Of a stretch of DNA of 64,000 bases, positions 20,868-30,499 are shown one piece after another. The notes under the pieces were generated by a model. It was not told the origin of the DNA, ran no database searches, and worked only from the letters and a program-made list of their open reading frames with translations. The stretch lies in contig NMRB01000460.1 of NCBI GenBank assembly GCA_002633025.1, positions 11,697-75,696 on the forward strand. Direction: 5' to 3'. This DNA comes from Notospermus geniculatus (lineage: Eukaryota; Nemertea; Pilidiophora; Heteronemertea; Lineidae). The number at the start of each line of letters is the position of its first letter. The first letter of the stretch is position 1. The position numbers and the translations under genes are program-made.

Positions 20868-23800
20868 CTAACGGCTCATCCATTTCTCCACAGTCATTCC
20901 CTTAGCCAGCCGCAGTTTATCAGCATGAGTCCTATACATCTGTCCCTCCGGATTCAACTGTAACAGCACAGTGAAGTCGTCATGAACTTCCTTCACTAAG
21001 TACGGACCCTTCCATGGCAAGTGCTTGTCGCCCTTGAAAGCCTTCCGTGGATTGTAGTACCATACGAATGCACCCTCTTTCAGTGACTGATATTTCGGCC
21101 TGTCCGGTTCGTATTGTTTCTTTTGAATCCGCTGAGCTTCCGTCAAATTAGCTCGAACAATGCTGTATGCTTTGGTGAATCGGGCTTCTAGCTGTTTAAC
21201 ATAGGATGGAATAGACACAGATGATTCAGACGGGCCGGAATACAACAAGTCAATAGGCAACTTCATCTCCCTAGCAGTCAACATGAAATGGGGGGTCTCC
21301 CCAGTACTTCCATGAACAGAGGACCTGTACGCCATAAGAAACAAAGGAATCATCGTATCCCAATCCCCGGTACTCTCCTTGTGATCGTAAATGTAGGTCT
21401 TTAGCATATTCTTTAGTATCCGGTTAAAATTCTCAACCAGCCCGTTGCTTTTCGGGTTATAGGGTGTGGTAAGACTGCGGGTAACACCAAGTTTTTCGAG
21501 TAGACAAGCATAGATCTTTGATACAAATTGGGCGCCACGGTCACTATGCAGGATGTACATACATCCGAATCTGGAAACAAAATCTTTGATTATGGCTTGA
21601 CAGACCTCTTCCACCTCCATGGTTTTCAATGGTGACGCTTCTACCCACTTCGTGAAGTTGTCCTCAATGGTTAAAGCATAACGATGTCCTCTTGGTGTTT
21701 CCTTGAGGGGACCAATGATATCGATTGATACCCGTTCAAAGGCCTCGCCAAACAACTGTTGTGTCAGAGGTACTTGCTGGCGCTTGTGAGGATGTTTCAT
21801 AATGTTGCAGGGCTCACAGTGGGATACAAAACGAGTTACGTCTCTGCGCCACCCCACCCAGTAAAATCTGGCCATTATACGCTCCATAGTCTTCTGAATT
21901 CCAAGATGTCCGGAAGACGGGTCAGCATGTAGTTGTTCTAGTACACCATTACGGAGAACCCTGGGAAGTACTATCTGTAGTCTAACTGGCTTGTCTTGAA
22001 CAGCTAACTTCCGGTACAATATCCCCTCATCAACGAAGAGGCTCCTCCAATGTTGCCTAAGGGCTTTACCACTGAGACACTCCGCAGATATTGCTTGATA
22101 AGTAGGATATTCAGCGTTTGACAACTTTAACTGCAGGATAGGTGCTATTTCTGGGTCCGAAAGTTGAAGATCTGCAAGATTACAAAAGCCGGGTAAGTCG
22201 ATTCCGTGTCGGCTACTTGAGGAAGTCGGTCCATGTGATGAAGTACTGGTGGCTTCTAACAGCTTCTTGGCCTGAGCACGCGTGGTGACATTACAACTAA
22301 TCATCTGTTCTTCAACATATGCTTCAAGGGACTCATCAGTCTTTTCGGTATGAGGACATGGGGGAATATCGGTGGACTCCTTAATATGGAACTTCCGTGA
22401 TCGGCCCTTTGGTCTCCCTGGCTCCGGCGCCTCCTCACGACCACATTGATCACACTGTAGGCGACTCATGAAGTCAGCGTTGACGTGCTGCCGTCCTGGA
22501 CGATGAGAGGTGGAGAATTTGAACTGGGAAAGAAACAGCTGCCACCGCTGTATCTGCTCGTTAGATTCGCTGAGGGTGAGCATGTGACTAACCGCTGCAT
22601 TGTCTGTTCGTAAGTGGAAATGCTGTCCGTACAGGTATGGTTTAAAATGTTCAACTGCTCTCACGACAGCCAGAAATTCTCTCTTTGTTATACAGTATTT
22701 CCGCTCAGAGTTGGACAGTAATCTGGAATAGTATCCAAGCACAACCTCCTTGCCATCCTGGAGTTGACTAAGGACCGCGCCGATTCCTGTATTCGACGCA
22801 TCGGTGTCGATAATGAAATTTCCTCCCCGTACATCTGGAAATGACAACACTGGTGCATGGGTTAGAGCGGTCTTTAAGCGAGTGAAGGATTCCTCGTGTT
22901 CCGCCGTCCAAATCTGTTTACTATCTGCCTTGGTTAGTTCGTACAGTGGTGCTGCAATCTGACTCATATTTCTGATAAACCTCCTATAGTATCCCACAAG
23001 ACCAAGGAAACGTTTAACCTCGGTGCGTAATCGGTGATGGGGTATGGTTGCGAAAGATGGCCACGCATGTACGGATTCCAACTTACTGCTAAGGGGACGA
23101 ATACCTTGCTCCGATACCAGGTGTCCTAGGTATTCAACAGACGTCTGAAACAGACTGCATTTCCCGGGTTTTACTTTCAGATTCGCCTGCTGCAGTCGTT
23201 CCAATACCTCTTCTAGATTGTGTAAAGTTTCTTCAAACGTCTCACCAAAGACCAAAATGTCATCTAGATACAGCAAACATTTTTCCCATTGAAGACCTCG
23301 AAGTACCCTTTCCATGAGCCGCTCGAATGTAGCAGGGGCATTACAAAGTCCGAACGGAAGCACAGTGAAATGAAAGAGACCATCCTTTGTTACGAAAGCA
23401 GTCTTCTCACGATCAGAAATCTTCTTGATGGGCACTTGCCAGTAACCGGACTGCAAATCCAAGGTACAAAAGAATCTCTTGCCGTACAAAGAGTCTATAC
23501 ACTCATCAAATCGGGGCAAAGGGTAGCTGTCTACTTTAGTAATGGCATTCAGCTTGCGAAAGTCAATGCAAAAACGACAAGTCCCATCCTTCTTTGCGAC
23601 CACTACTGGGGCACTGGCCCAGGGGCTACTCGATTCTTCCATAATTCCTCTCTTAATGCCATCCTGTACTGCAGCCTGAATCTCCTGTTCCTTCCGGAAT
23701 CCCTGTCTGCGAAGTGGTAGCCGAAAGGGCTTGGCATCACCCGTATCAATCTCATGACTAACCAAGTTCGTTTGTCCGATATCCGTGGGTGATGATGAGA

Positions 23801-24779
23801 AGGTAGACTGGTACTTAACTAGAATAGATGCAAGTTGTCGCTTCTGTTCCACTGATAATTCCTTGCTTGATTCCTCATACAGTCGAAAAAGGTGTTCTGG
23901 TATGTCCAACTCCAACTCCTTTAGCTTAACTTCACTTGTGGTATCCGTATCAGAAGCGTTCTCTGAATTCTCGGAAGTAATTGTCCGGCACGATGGGGTT
24001 GATTCACTTGGTTTCAGGGTTTCAGCAGGAAAGTCATAACCAATCACTGTGCCTTCTGGCAGTTCAATTTCCTCGTCACTTGGATTAAACAACTGTACTA
24101 CTGTAGACTGACGTTTGCGGGGCTGTACAGTAACACTCTTGGCAGGCAACACACCATACTTTTGAACAAAGTGTACGCTTGGCTCCAACATAACCTCCTG
24201 CCTAGTACGATACGATCGGTTTAGCCTTGCTGTAGTGGCCACTTCTGTCACAGGGGGTAATCGTAGTTTTTGCGACAACCTCACGGAGTGCGGCAGACAA
24301 CTGTGCTTATCAGAGATGATTGGATATTCCTTCTTATCGAAAACGTAGGTTCCTGAGCTCAACTTCAGATCACATCCAAAACGGGTCATAAAGTCCATCC
24401 CCCAAATTCCATCCATTCCCTTCATATCTGTTACAGTCATTGGGAACATAAATCTTGTATCGTGAACTCTTACAGGCATTTCTACTTGACCTAGTATGTT
24501 GAGTCGTGACTGTCCATCAGCCATGGTGATTACATCATGCTGTCGCTCCAGCGGCGGCCTGTGTCGCTTGGGTATTCTGTAATAAGCAGCGGAAGATAAG
24601 AAGGTAGCCTGGGAACCGGAATCAAGCAGGAAGCAAGTAGGTAATCCATTCAAATATGTCGTAATAAACGCTCGAGAAATTCGGGAGCAATCCATGTCCA
24701 CAGCCTGTTTAGCTGCTGGTACGCCATGCTCCGCCGCTCCTCTACTCGGAGCACGGCCTAATGGTTTAAAGCATCCTGT
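20868..24779 (-). CDS. pol: Pol polyprotein of the LTR retrotransposon (PR-RT-RH-IN)
   Basis: The frame is open from 24779 to 20868 and is best entered by -1 frameshifting from gag; no ATG is needed, and GTG 24701 is only a nominal start. Counting residues from 24701, the aspartic protease motif LLDSGSQA is at 25-32. The RT has KLNAITKVDSYPLPR, LPFGLCNAPATFER and YLDD (478-481). RNase H has FIIDTDAS (629-636), KREFLAV and LRTDNAAV. The integrase has an H2C2 zinc finger (H925, H932, C962, C965) and a DDE triad (D994, D1054, E1090), then a GPY/F-like end (KGPYLV), with no chromodomain. All catalytic residues are present and there are no internal stops, so the protein looks functional. It would carry out polyprotein cleavage, reverse transcription and integration. 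Confidence 0.93.
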   Translation of the reverse strand, partial: TGCFKPLGRAPSRGAAEHGVPAAKQAVDMDCSRISRAFITTYLNGLPTCFLLDSGSQATFLSSAAYYRIPKRHRPPLERQHDVITMADGQSRLNILGQVEMPVRVHDTRFMFPMTVTDMKGMDGIWGMDFMTRFGCDLKLSSGTYVFDKKEYPIISDKHSCLPHSVRLSQKLRLPPVTEVATTARLNRSYRTRQEVMLEPSVHFVQKYGVLPAKSVTVQPRKRQSTVVQLFNPSDEEIELPEGTVIGYDFPAETLKPSESTPSCRTITSENSENASDTDTTSEVKLKELELDIPEHLFRLYEESSKELSVEQKRQLASILVKYQSTFSSSPTDIGQTNLVSHEIDTGDAKPFRLPLRRQGFRKEQEIQAAVQDGIKRGIMEESSSPWASAPVVVAKKDGTCRFCIDFRKLNAITKVDSYPLPRFDECIDSLYGKRFFCTLDLQSGYWQVPIKKISDREKTAFVTKDGLFHFTVLPFGLCNAPATFERLMERVLRGLQWEKCLLYLDDILVFGETFEETLHNLEEVLERLQQANLKVKPGKCSLFQTSVEYLGHLVSEQGIRPLSSKLESVHAWPSFATIPHHRLRTEVKRFLGLVGYYRRFIRNMSQIAAPLYELTKADSKQIWTAEHEESFTRLKTALTHAPVLSFPDVRGGNFIIDTDASNTGIGAVLSQLQDGKEVVLGYYSRLLSNSERKYCITKREFLAVVRAVEHFKPYLYGQHFHLRTDNAAVSHMLTLSESNEQIQRWQLFLSQFKFSTSHRPGRQHVNADFMSRLQCDQCGREEAPEPGRPKGRSRKFHIKESTDIPPCPHTEKTDESLEAYVEEQMISCNVTTRAQAKKLLEATSTSSHGPTSSSSRHGIDLPGFCNLADLQLSDPEIAPILQLKLSNAEYPTYQAISAECLSGKALRQHWRSLFVDEGILYRKLAVQDKPVRLQIVLPRVLRNGVLEQLHADPSSGHLGIQKTMERIMARFYWVGWRRDVTRFVSHCEPCNIMKHPHKRQQVPLTQQLFGEAFERVSIDIIGPLKETPRGHRYALTIEDNFTKWVEASPLKTMEVEEVCQAIIKDFVSRFGCMYILHSDRGAQFVSKIYACLLEKLGVTRSLTTPYNPKSNGLVENFNRILKNMLKTYIYDHKESTGDWDTMIPLFLMAYRSSVHGSTGETPHFMLTAREMKLPIDLLYSGPSESSVSIPSYVKQLEARFTKAYSIVRANLTEAQRIQKKQYEPDRPKYQSLKEGAFVWYYNPRKAFKGDKHLPWKGPYLVKEVHDDFTVLLQLNPEGQMYRTHADKLRLAKGMTVEKWMSR
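24723..24770 (-). promoter_or_regulatory. -1 programmed ribosomal frameshift signal (gag-pol)
   Basis: In the gag frame the sequence reads GCT TTA AAC CAT TAG. TTTAAAC (24764-24770) is a canonical X-XXY-YYZ slippery heptamer in the correct phase. Six nucleotides later begins an 11-bp stem, GCCGTGCTCCG (24747-24757) pairing with CGGAGCATGGC (24723-24733) with one G-U pair, around a 13-nt loop. Slipping by -1 enters exactly the pol frame, which is open only from 24779. The spacing matches known -1 frameshift elements. Confidence 0.85.
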
Positions 24780-24918
24780 TCAGAATTGGGCGCTCTGGCA
24801 CCACTATTGTTACCCGCAAAGTGTTCAGCCCCTGTTGGGCAATCCCTCCAGCGATGTTCAGTGGATTTACAGAGGTAACATCGTCCTCTATTTGAATCGA
24901 AACGACGGTCCTGGGAGC
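24758..24918 (-). pseudogene. gag: Gag C-terminal segment with CCHC zinc knuckle
   Basis: This frame carries C-x2-C-x4-H-x4-C (CYLCKSTEHRWRDC, 24839-24880), the nucleocapsid knuckle that binds genomic RNA, and ends at TAG 24758-24760 just after the slippery heptamer. It is cut off from the rest of gag by the inserted element at 24921-26146. The two gag pieces are in the same phase if that element and one TA are removed, so this is the true end of gag. Confidence 0.85.
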
Positions 24919-24920
24919 TA

Positions 24921-26146
24921 CGGGAAACTCCCACTTACCACATCGTCCCTTCTGCGTGGATAAAATTTTCTGAGTCCGAATTTTCCCTATTTCTATAGGG
25001 GATGTGGGTGGTAAATGGAATGCTCATAATAGAGTTGTCGCTGAAAAGGTCGGTTCCATGTCCCCATGACTGAGTGCTATACCGCAGGACATGCCAAAAG
25101 CATGAATAACTATGGTCTTGTCAGTGAATACCAACTGTGACACAACTTGTTGCCGTTGTGTTATTCGCCCTTTTTGCGTGCCTGTGTTGGGTAATCATTA
25201 AGAAATGTGACAATGAGCCTTCATTTCCTTCAATCTATACGCCAACAAAAGAAATTCATGTTCTGTGGTCAAGCGCAGGTAGACCATGCATGAATGGAAC
25301 GGTGTCCTTTAGGCTATAACAACAGAAACTTTTACAACAGCAGGTTTTAGTACATGTGTCAGTCTGGTCAATTTCTAATCAGCAGGCTTGTTTGAGGTCC
25401 TCAATGAAAAAGGAACACCGCAACAGAGGAAAAATTTCCTTGATCAAGTTCGATCTGCTTGTCTGAGTTTTGAAGTGTAACCACCCCGAGCTGCCGTGTG
25501 GCTTCAGGACCGCCAGAATGGCGCAATAGAAATATGGGCGCCAGTCATCTCTGATGTTCCCAGTTAGATTCCGGGGCGGAGCTAGTATTCAATGTGATAG
25601 CCAGAGCAACTCTCTCACCGTAGGTTTCCACTGGAGTTCTGGTTTCCTCCTGCATTACAACAAATACAAGAGCCAACAACGAGCCAAGTTAGCATGGAGC
25701 TCAATGGTTCTCGGCTCAATACAGTGTATTCTACGCTTCAGGATCGCGATTCTCTCCCATGCCAGGCCAATCATAGGATTTAACGGCGGGATATCGAAGG
25801 CTGTAAAGGGATGTACAACCACCAGGAAAAAAATCCCATTCTGCGCCGACGGCGAATAACCTCCACTTTCATTCACCTCTTTTGTTGTAGCTCTAGGCCC
25901 AATGCACAGCTGAACGAAATGCACCGTGTTAACGCTGATATTGTATTGACGAAAACCATATGGCCTCGAATCCAGTGAACCAAACCCAAAGTTATGGTGT
26001 AGGACGTCGTGGTGGGCAATACCAATAATCCCATGACAATAAGGCTCTTACATTCATACCACCACTCCCGCTAACATTAGTGACCAAAATTGAACTTAGA
26101 AAATTTTAGGCCTGGATGAAACGATGTGGTAAGTGGGAGTTTCCCG
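24921..26146. mobile_element. 1.2-kb TA-flanked DNA transposon inside gag
   Basis: Perfect 25-bp inverted repeats, starting CGGGAAACTCCCACTTACCA, lie at 24921-24945 and 26122-26146. Weaker similarity extends to about 60 bp and includes AAAATTTTCT. TA precedes (24919-24920) and follows (26147-26148). There is no ORF with a recognisable domain, so it is non-autonomous and probably mobilised by a Tc1/mariner-type or other TA-targeting transposase. Confidence 0.82.
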
Positions 26147-27389
26147 TATATCGCTGACCACCTCGTCCACCCCATTGTCCAGCCCTTCCTCTTCCTCTCC
26201 AGCCACCAAAGTTCCCTTGATCATTGCCGGTACCGTGACTTCCTCTACCTCTACCACCGGATAATTGGCCTCTTCCTCTTCCTCTCCAACCATCAGTGCC
26301 CCTACGCTCTCTGTCAGTATCATAGTTTCCTGAGGGTTTCTCATCTGTTGACTCCTGTTGCCCGAGAGCAGCAACATGCTGATGGCTAAAGACAGGCTGG
26401 TTCACGGCCAGTAAGTGTGCCTCATAACTCTTGGCTTTCCTTAGTACATCTTGTAGAGGTTGGTCCTTTACTTCAAATAGCTTGTCGCCCAGGGGACCAT
26501 CTGTGAGGGCTAGGTAGAGTTGTAAGCCTAAATCATTCTGCAGGCCACCATGTGCGCGTTTGCTGTACAGGCATATTCTAAAGGCTAGATCATCCAAGGA
26601 TTCACCCTTCTCTCTTCGTACGTCTCTTAGCTTAGCAACCCATTCCGAGCGCTCACCTACATAATGTTTGTCCAATGCAGATACAACCACCGGAAATGTC
26701 ACTGATGCACCTCTCAAATCCAAACTGGCCAAAACCTTGGCTGCTCTACCAGTCAATTTAGCACGCAGCAGGGCAAGTTTCTCCTCCTCTGTCCAATCCC
26801 TGGTGATGGCATTGAAATTCGCCAAGTAGGCTTCGATATCAAGTTTGGTGTCATCAAACGTTGGTACCTTCGACGTGCGTTTATCCCTATCGGACCTACA
26901 TGTAGTTGACGTTGAACCAAATGAACAATTTGAGTAATGGTTTACAACTGCTGGTGATGATGCCGAATCTCTTTCTCCTGTCCCGGCGGCCGGTAACAAT
27001 CCAGTCAACGCGGGAGCAGGCACCGCTGGTGTGGAAGCCACTCCAATTGGGGATCCATTTTCTGCTTGATTAGGCTGTGGTGGTACGGTATCACTCTGCA
27101 CCACACGTGGTGTAGATGTCACGTGCTCCAGATCACTAATTTCCTCCTCTACAGGAAACGCCTCCTCCATCGGCATGTCCTCATGCAAGGAATCCTCCTC
27201 CTTGTACAATACAGAAGAAAAAGCATTGCTGAGACTTCGCCTAATACTTCCCAAAAAACCCAGTACTCGCTGGCCTGTTGAACGTGGAGGGGGATCAGGC
27301 GCATTAAGAAGAGCTCGTGGTGTCCTAGGAGGCACTGCTGGTACAGCACCAGGAAGCTGACGCCCCCTAAGGCGCATTCCTTCCTGCAT
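26147..27389 (-). pseudogene. gag: Gag (capsid and RGG region), truncated by insertion
   Basis: From the Met at 27389 the frame has a Pro-rich N-terminus, a capsid-like region at about residues 175-330 (FDDTKLDIEAYLANFNAI, WTEEEKLALLRAKLTGRAAK, LDDLAFRICLYSKRA) typical of retrotransposon Gag, and repeated RGRG boxes at 368-413. The natural reading enters the inserted element after residue 413 and stops at 26106. In the uninterrupted element it would continue into the CCHC knuckle at 24839-24880. Having both RGG boxes and a knuckle is somewhat unusual. Confidence 0.82.
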
Positions 27390-28007
27390 ATCCTATTCCT
27401 GTTCCATCTTTCTGAATCTACTACCAGTATCTTTAAAAGGTTTACACTTACAGAGTTACGCAGAATATCAGCCAAAGTCAATCAGGCACACAATTATCAA
27501 AGTATAACTTTTCCTTGCTAGTAGCAGAAGTCACGCATCCATATGCACCAAGGGTGCAGATAAGTGCAATTATAAACCAGTTATTCGAAGCAAACACTGA
27601 ACAAGTCTTCACTAACCAACTGTAGTGTGATCAAACACTTCCCCACATAGGCACACAAAACACAAAATTATAGTACAAATTTACAATGTAACATCAACAA
27701 ATACCTAATACGGAGTAAATACTCGGGTTTACCATAAAAATATGCAGTACAGCAGCATCAATATGCATACAAAATGACGTAATGATTAACCACCTTAACG
27801 GTAAAAACATGCTGAAATAACCAACATGTATAGGTAACACTAACAGGCTACAAAAAATACAAAGTCGCAACGCTGTAGGAATAATTCATACACCGGGGGT
27901 CGCCACCTACAACTCGCAAAGATGTATCTAGTTAACCCGCAGTCAATCAACACCAGAGGTCAGCTTAGCTATTTCCTTCAGTCACCACATCGACACCAAC
28001 TTTCACT
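27390..28007 (-). other. Spacer between SGNH-like ORF and gag
   Basis: About 600 bp, AC-rich and stop-rich in the element orientation. No coding signal; it may be leader sequence or hold a splice or internal-entry signal that I cannot identify. Confidence 0.4.
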
Positions 28008-28667
28008 TCAGGCCTGCTGCTGCTCATCCATATGGTGGATCCCTTTCATAATTGCTTTCCGGATACTGAAATGATACAGCCTCATTGCATTCGACGACGT
28101 TAAATGGATATCGTCCCTGGTCAGTTCCCTATCCAGATTCACTACAATTGTCCGGTCATGACGGAAGGCATATACCAACTTATCCCGAGCAGCTATCTGT
28201 TGCAAAGCTCTGTTGAACAGTAATTTCCTTTCCTGGAACCGATCCAACTGCAAGTTGCCTCGCAGGCGCCGCCTATTGATGATCTGGCAAAACACGACAC
28301 CCTTCAAACACGGAAAATCACACCACAGCCGTTTCCAAAATTCGTAGATCCTGCCCACGATAGCCTCACTTAAATCCTTGTCACTAATTCCTTGTCCTGG
28401 CTCACAAATATCATTCGTTCCCAACTCTATCACTACTATATCGGGCCTTGTCTCACTTACTGAATTTCTGATGAAGTCAAATCCTCTACGATCAGCTTTC
28501 AAACCACCCACTCCAGCAACGAAAACCGACTCACCAGGCAGTCAAAGTAATCGGTTAAAATTGAAATCAAGTTCTTGGCTCTGTTGCTGGTCTGTCTGAT
28601 GTTGTAAATACTGTCTGTACCGCCTTACAAACGAATGTCCCACGACCAACACTCGATGTGAGGGCAT
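28008..28667 (-). pseudogene. SGNH/GDSL hydrolase-like ORF, one in-frame stop
   Basis: From ATG 28667 the frame reads MPSHRVLVVGHSFVRRY: GHS at residues 10-12 corresponds to block I, with the nucleophilic Ser. Then come GVGG, IELGTNDI (GTND at 83-86, block III Asn) and RDDIHLTSSNA (Asp185 or Asp186 with His188, block V). The length of 219 codons fits a minimal SGNH esterase. One TGA at 28542-28544 (codon 42) interrupts it, so this copy is formally broken unless the codon is read through or the site is an error. It lies between the primer binding site and gag of the LTR retrotransposon. Similar esterase domains are known in ORF1 of CR1-type LINEs; a place upstream of gag is unexpected. Function in the element is unknown. 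Confidence 0.7.
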
Positions 28668-28869
28668 CCTACACTGAGTTCAAAGCACATGCTTCCATAC
28701 GCTACACATGCGACACGTGCACAATACGCATGCATGTACATATATACATGCCACAGTCTCTACACGCGACACACAGCACACTGCACTGGGCAAGCTACCA
28801 GTGTGCCGCTGCCGATTTCACTTCGTCCTTCGATCTAAATCAACCGTTTTTACGATTTAAATTGTGTAA

Positions 28870-28889
28870 CAGTCCTGCCGGGTTCGCCA
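28870..28889 (-). promoter_or_regulatory. tRNA primer binding site
   Basis: Two nucleotides inside the 5' LTR, in element orientation, is TGGCGAACCCGGCAGGACT. It begins with TGG, the complement of a tRNA CCA end, and its complement resembles a tRNA acceptor and T-arm 3' half. The tRNA species is not identified. Confidence 0.75.
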
Positions 28890-28891
28890 GT

Positions 28892-29119
28892 TGTATTGTT
28901 CACGGGGTTATTATCCCCCAGGTTCGTAATCGGCCTCGCTGTAACAATCCTGATCGGAGATAAAAGTACTTAAATCGGCAAGTTCGAACAACACGTTTTA
29001 TTTCGTCGCAACCACGTGGAGTAGAGACGGTGGCGGCACCTTGCGGTCGCTCACAACACTACACGATATACAGGGCGTGCCATAAGCAACGCCATCAAAT
29101 AAACTGGAGATACAGTACA
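28892..29119 (-). repeat. 5' LTR
   Basis: 228 bp with the same ends as 14551-14778 and two differences from it. AATAAA in element orientation is at 28997-29002. On its outer side the sequence does not leave the element: see the entry for 29120-29232. Confidence 0.9.
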
Positions 29120-29232
29120 TCATCCCCCCCGTTGGAGAGGATGATAAGCTCCTGCCATCCTCTATCTAAAAACAATCTAGTTCTTTCAAGTTGATTAACA
29201 ATTACATTACAAATAAAGAGTTACAATAAGGC
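29120..29232 (-). repeat. Second copy of the retrotransposon 3' internal end, outside the 5' LTR
   Basis: The 113 bp outside the right LTR match 14779-14891 (polypurine tract onward) with three differences, and the match ends exactly at the undetermined base 29233. Either another copy lay in tandem (internal-LTR-internal) or contigs were joined wrongly here. Confidence 0.8.
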
Positions 29233-29233
29233 N

Positions 29234-30000
29234 CTGGATCAAGACAAAACTAGCCGTATCTGGCGAGGGCTTATCCCCAAATGTGACACTTGTGAGCTTG
29301 TACACGTCTTGCGCTCTGGTGGTGCCGAGATCCCGCCACAGGAATCAGTGGAATCTTCATCTGTATCGAAGCTTGACCTGGAGGATCATCTTGGGAATAT
29401 CCCCACGATGGCTACGACCTTGTCTCTGAAGCGAAGAAGAACTCCCAGAAGATTTCCAATCAGCTTTGGTCCCTTGAGTAAGAAAGAATTCAGGGAGATG
29501 CCTTGTGCTTGGTTTATCTGTCCTGTACACACCGTGGTGGGGTAGATAATACACTGTTCCAGTAGGTTCCTCCAGAGATAGGCCTACCTGCACAGCCCAC
29601 CCTTTATCCAAGTACTCGCGAACAGCAGCATTATTGTGCATGGAATTGGAAGCTTTCTTTGGATTCTTCAGCAGACTTCTTTCCAATGAAGTCAATTTCC
29701 CAACTTCTTACCTCTTCCTGGAGTTCAGATTTTCGTAGATTTGCGAAAGGGTTGATATTGCCACTTTCATAGCGCTGCCATAGGCGTCCACTGAGAAATA
29801 TAAATTGGTGTTCTGTCAGTGATCATGGCATTGTACAATGGATAACAAGCCTGAAGATCGGTGTAATCCTTAGTTGTTATACCGCACAGTGCTCTCAGAT
29901 GCTTTTGGCCACATTCCAAATCACGGACAGGCTCATTGCCGGAGAAGAAGTGAAGTTGGTCCTTAAAAAAACGCTAATTCGTCTTCTGAAGAAATGAGTT
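29234..30000 (-). pseudogene. BEL/Pao retrotransposon RT fragment
   Basis: Across several minus-strand frames the order is INPFANLRKSELQEEV, then VYYLPHHGVYRTDKPST, then SLNSFLLKGPKLIGNLLGVL with LLRFRDKV, then TSVTFGDKPSPDTASFVLI. These are BEL/Pao reverse transcriptase blocks (YLPHH, LLRFR and the FG-x-x-xSP segment). The usual VVFDAS block between them is deleted, and frameshifts abound. The fragment is cut at the N at 29233. Upstream, up to about 29990, SGNEPVRDLECGQK and a KDYTDLQACYPLYNA segment appear to belong to the same polyprotein. Confidence 0.65.
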
Positions 30001-30499
30001 GATCCAGTTGACAGAGATCCTACCTTCTTGTCTCCCAATACAGTTACTGGTCTTCATCACTTGCAGCAGATCTTCCTAGTATCTAGAGTGATTAGATGGT
30101 CTTCCTACAAACTCCTGCACAGAGCCCTTGTTTCTCCGGATGTTTCTGCTTGTATTCTATATCGTCCAAATAGTTGGCTTTGTCGTAGACGCATGCAGGA
30201 GAACATCATGAGGTAGTGCAAATGATTCAGGATGGCGCTGTGGTCATGCCAAAATTTCATGTGTGCAAGTTTTATCGACAGCCTTCAGACAGTTTAGGTA
30301 GAAATGGAACGAATGAATGATGCAGGAAATACATACCGGTATATACTCGATCTCTGCATTGTTGCTGTACTGTACAGGAATTGGTGTGTCCAGGTTCTTC
30401 TCATGCAGCGGAACAGTAACTTCCATCAGTAGTGACTTCTTTTTTTGGAACAGTCCACCGGTTGTTGACATGTTTTTTTGCAGAGTTTGAACATGCCAC

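Larger units (their letters stand above)
14551..29119 (-). mobile_element. Ty3/gypsy-type LTR retrotransposon with two nested DNA transposons
   Basis: On the minus strand the order is 5' LTR (28892-29119), primer binding site, SGNH-like ORF (28008-28667), gag (26147-27389 continuing at 24758-24918), pol (20868-24779), polypurine tract and 3' LTR (14551-14778). Removing the nested elements (15617-20232 and 24921-26146, each with its target duplication) leaves about 8.7 kb. The two 228-bp LTRs differ at only two positions that I can see, so the insertion is young. The integrase and RT motifs place it with Metaviridae (Ty3/gypsy). CTCAA borders the left end; the right target duplication cannot be read because the flank is another stretch of the same element followed by an N. 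Confidence 0.88.

Noticed and set aside
23289-23720. 143-residue plus-strand ORF
   Set aside because: Antisense shadow of the retrotransposon RT.
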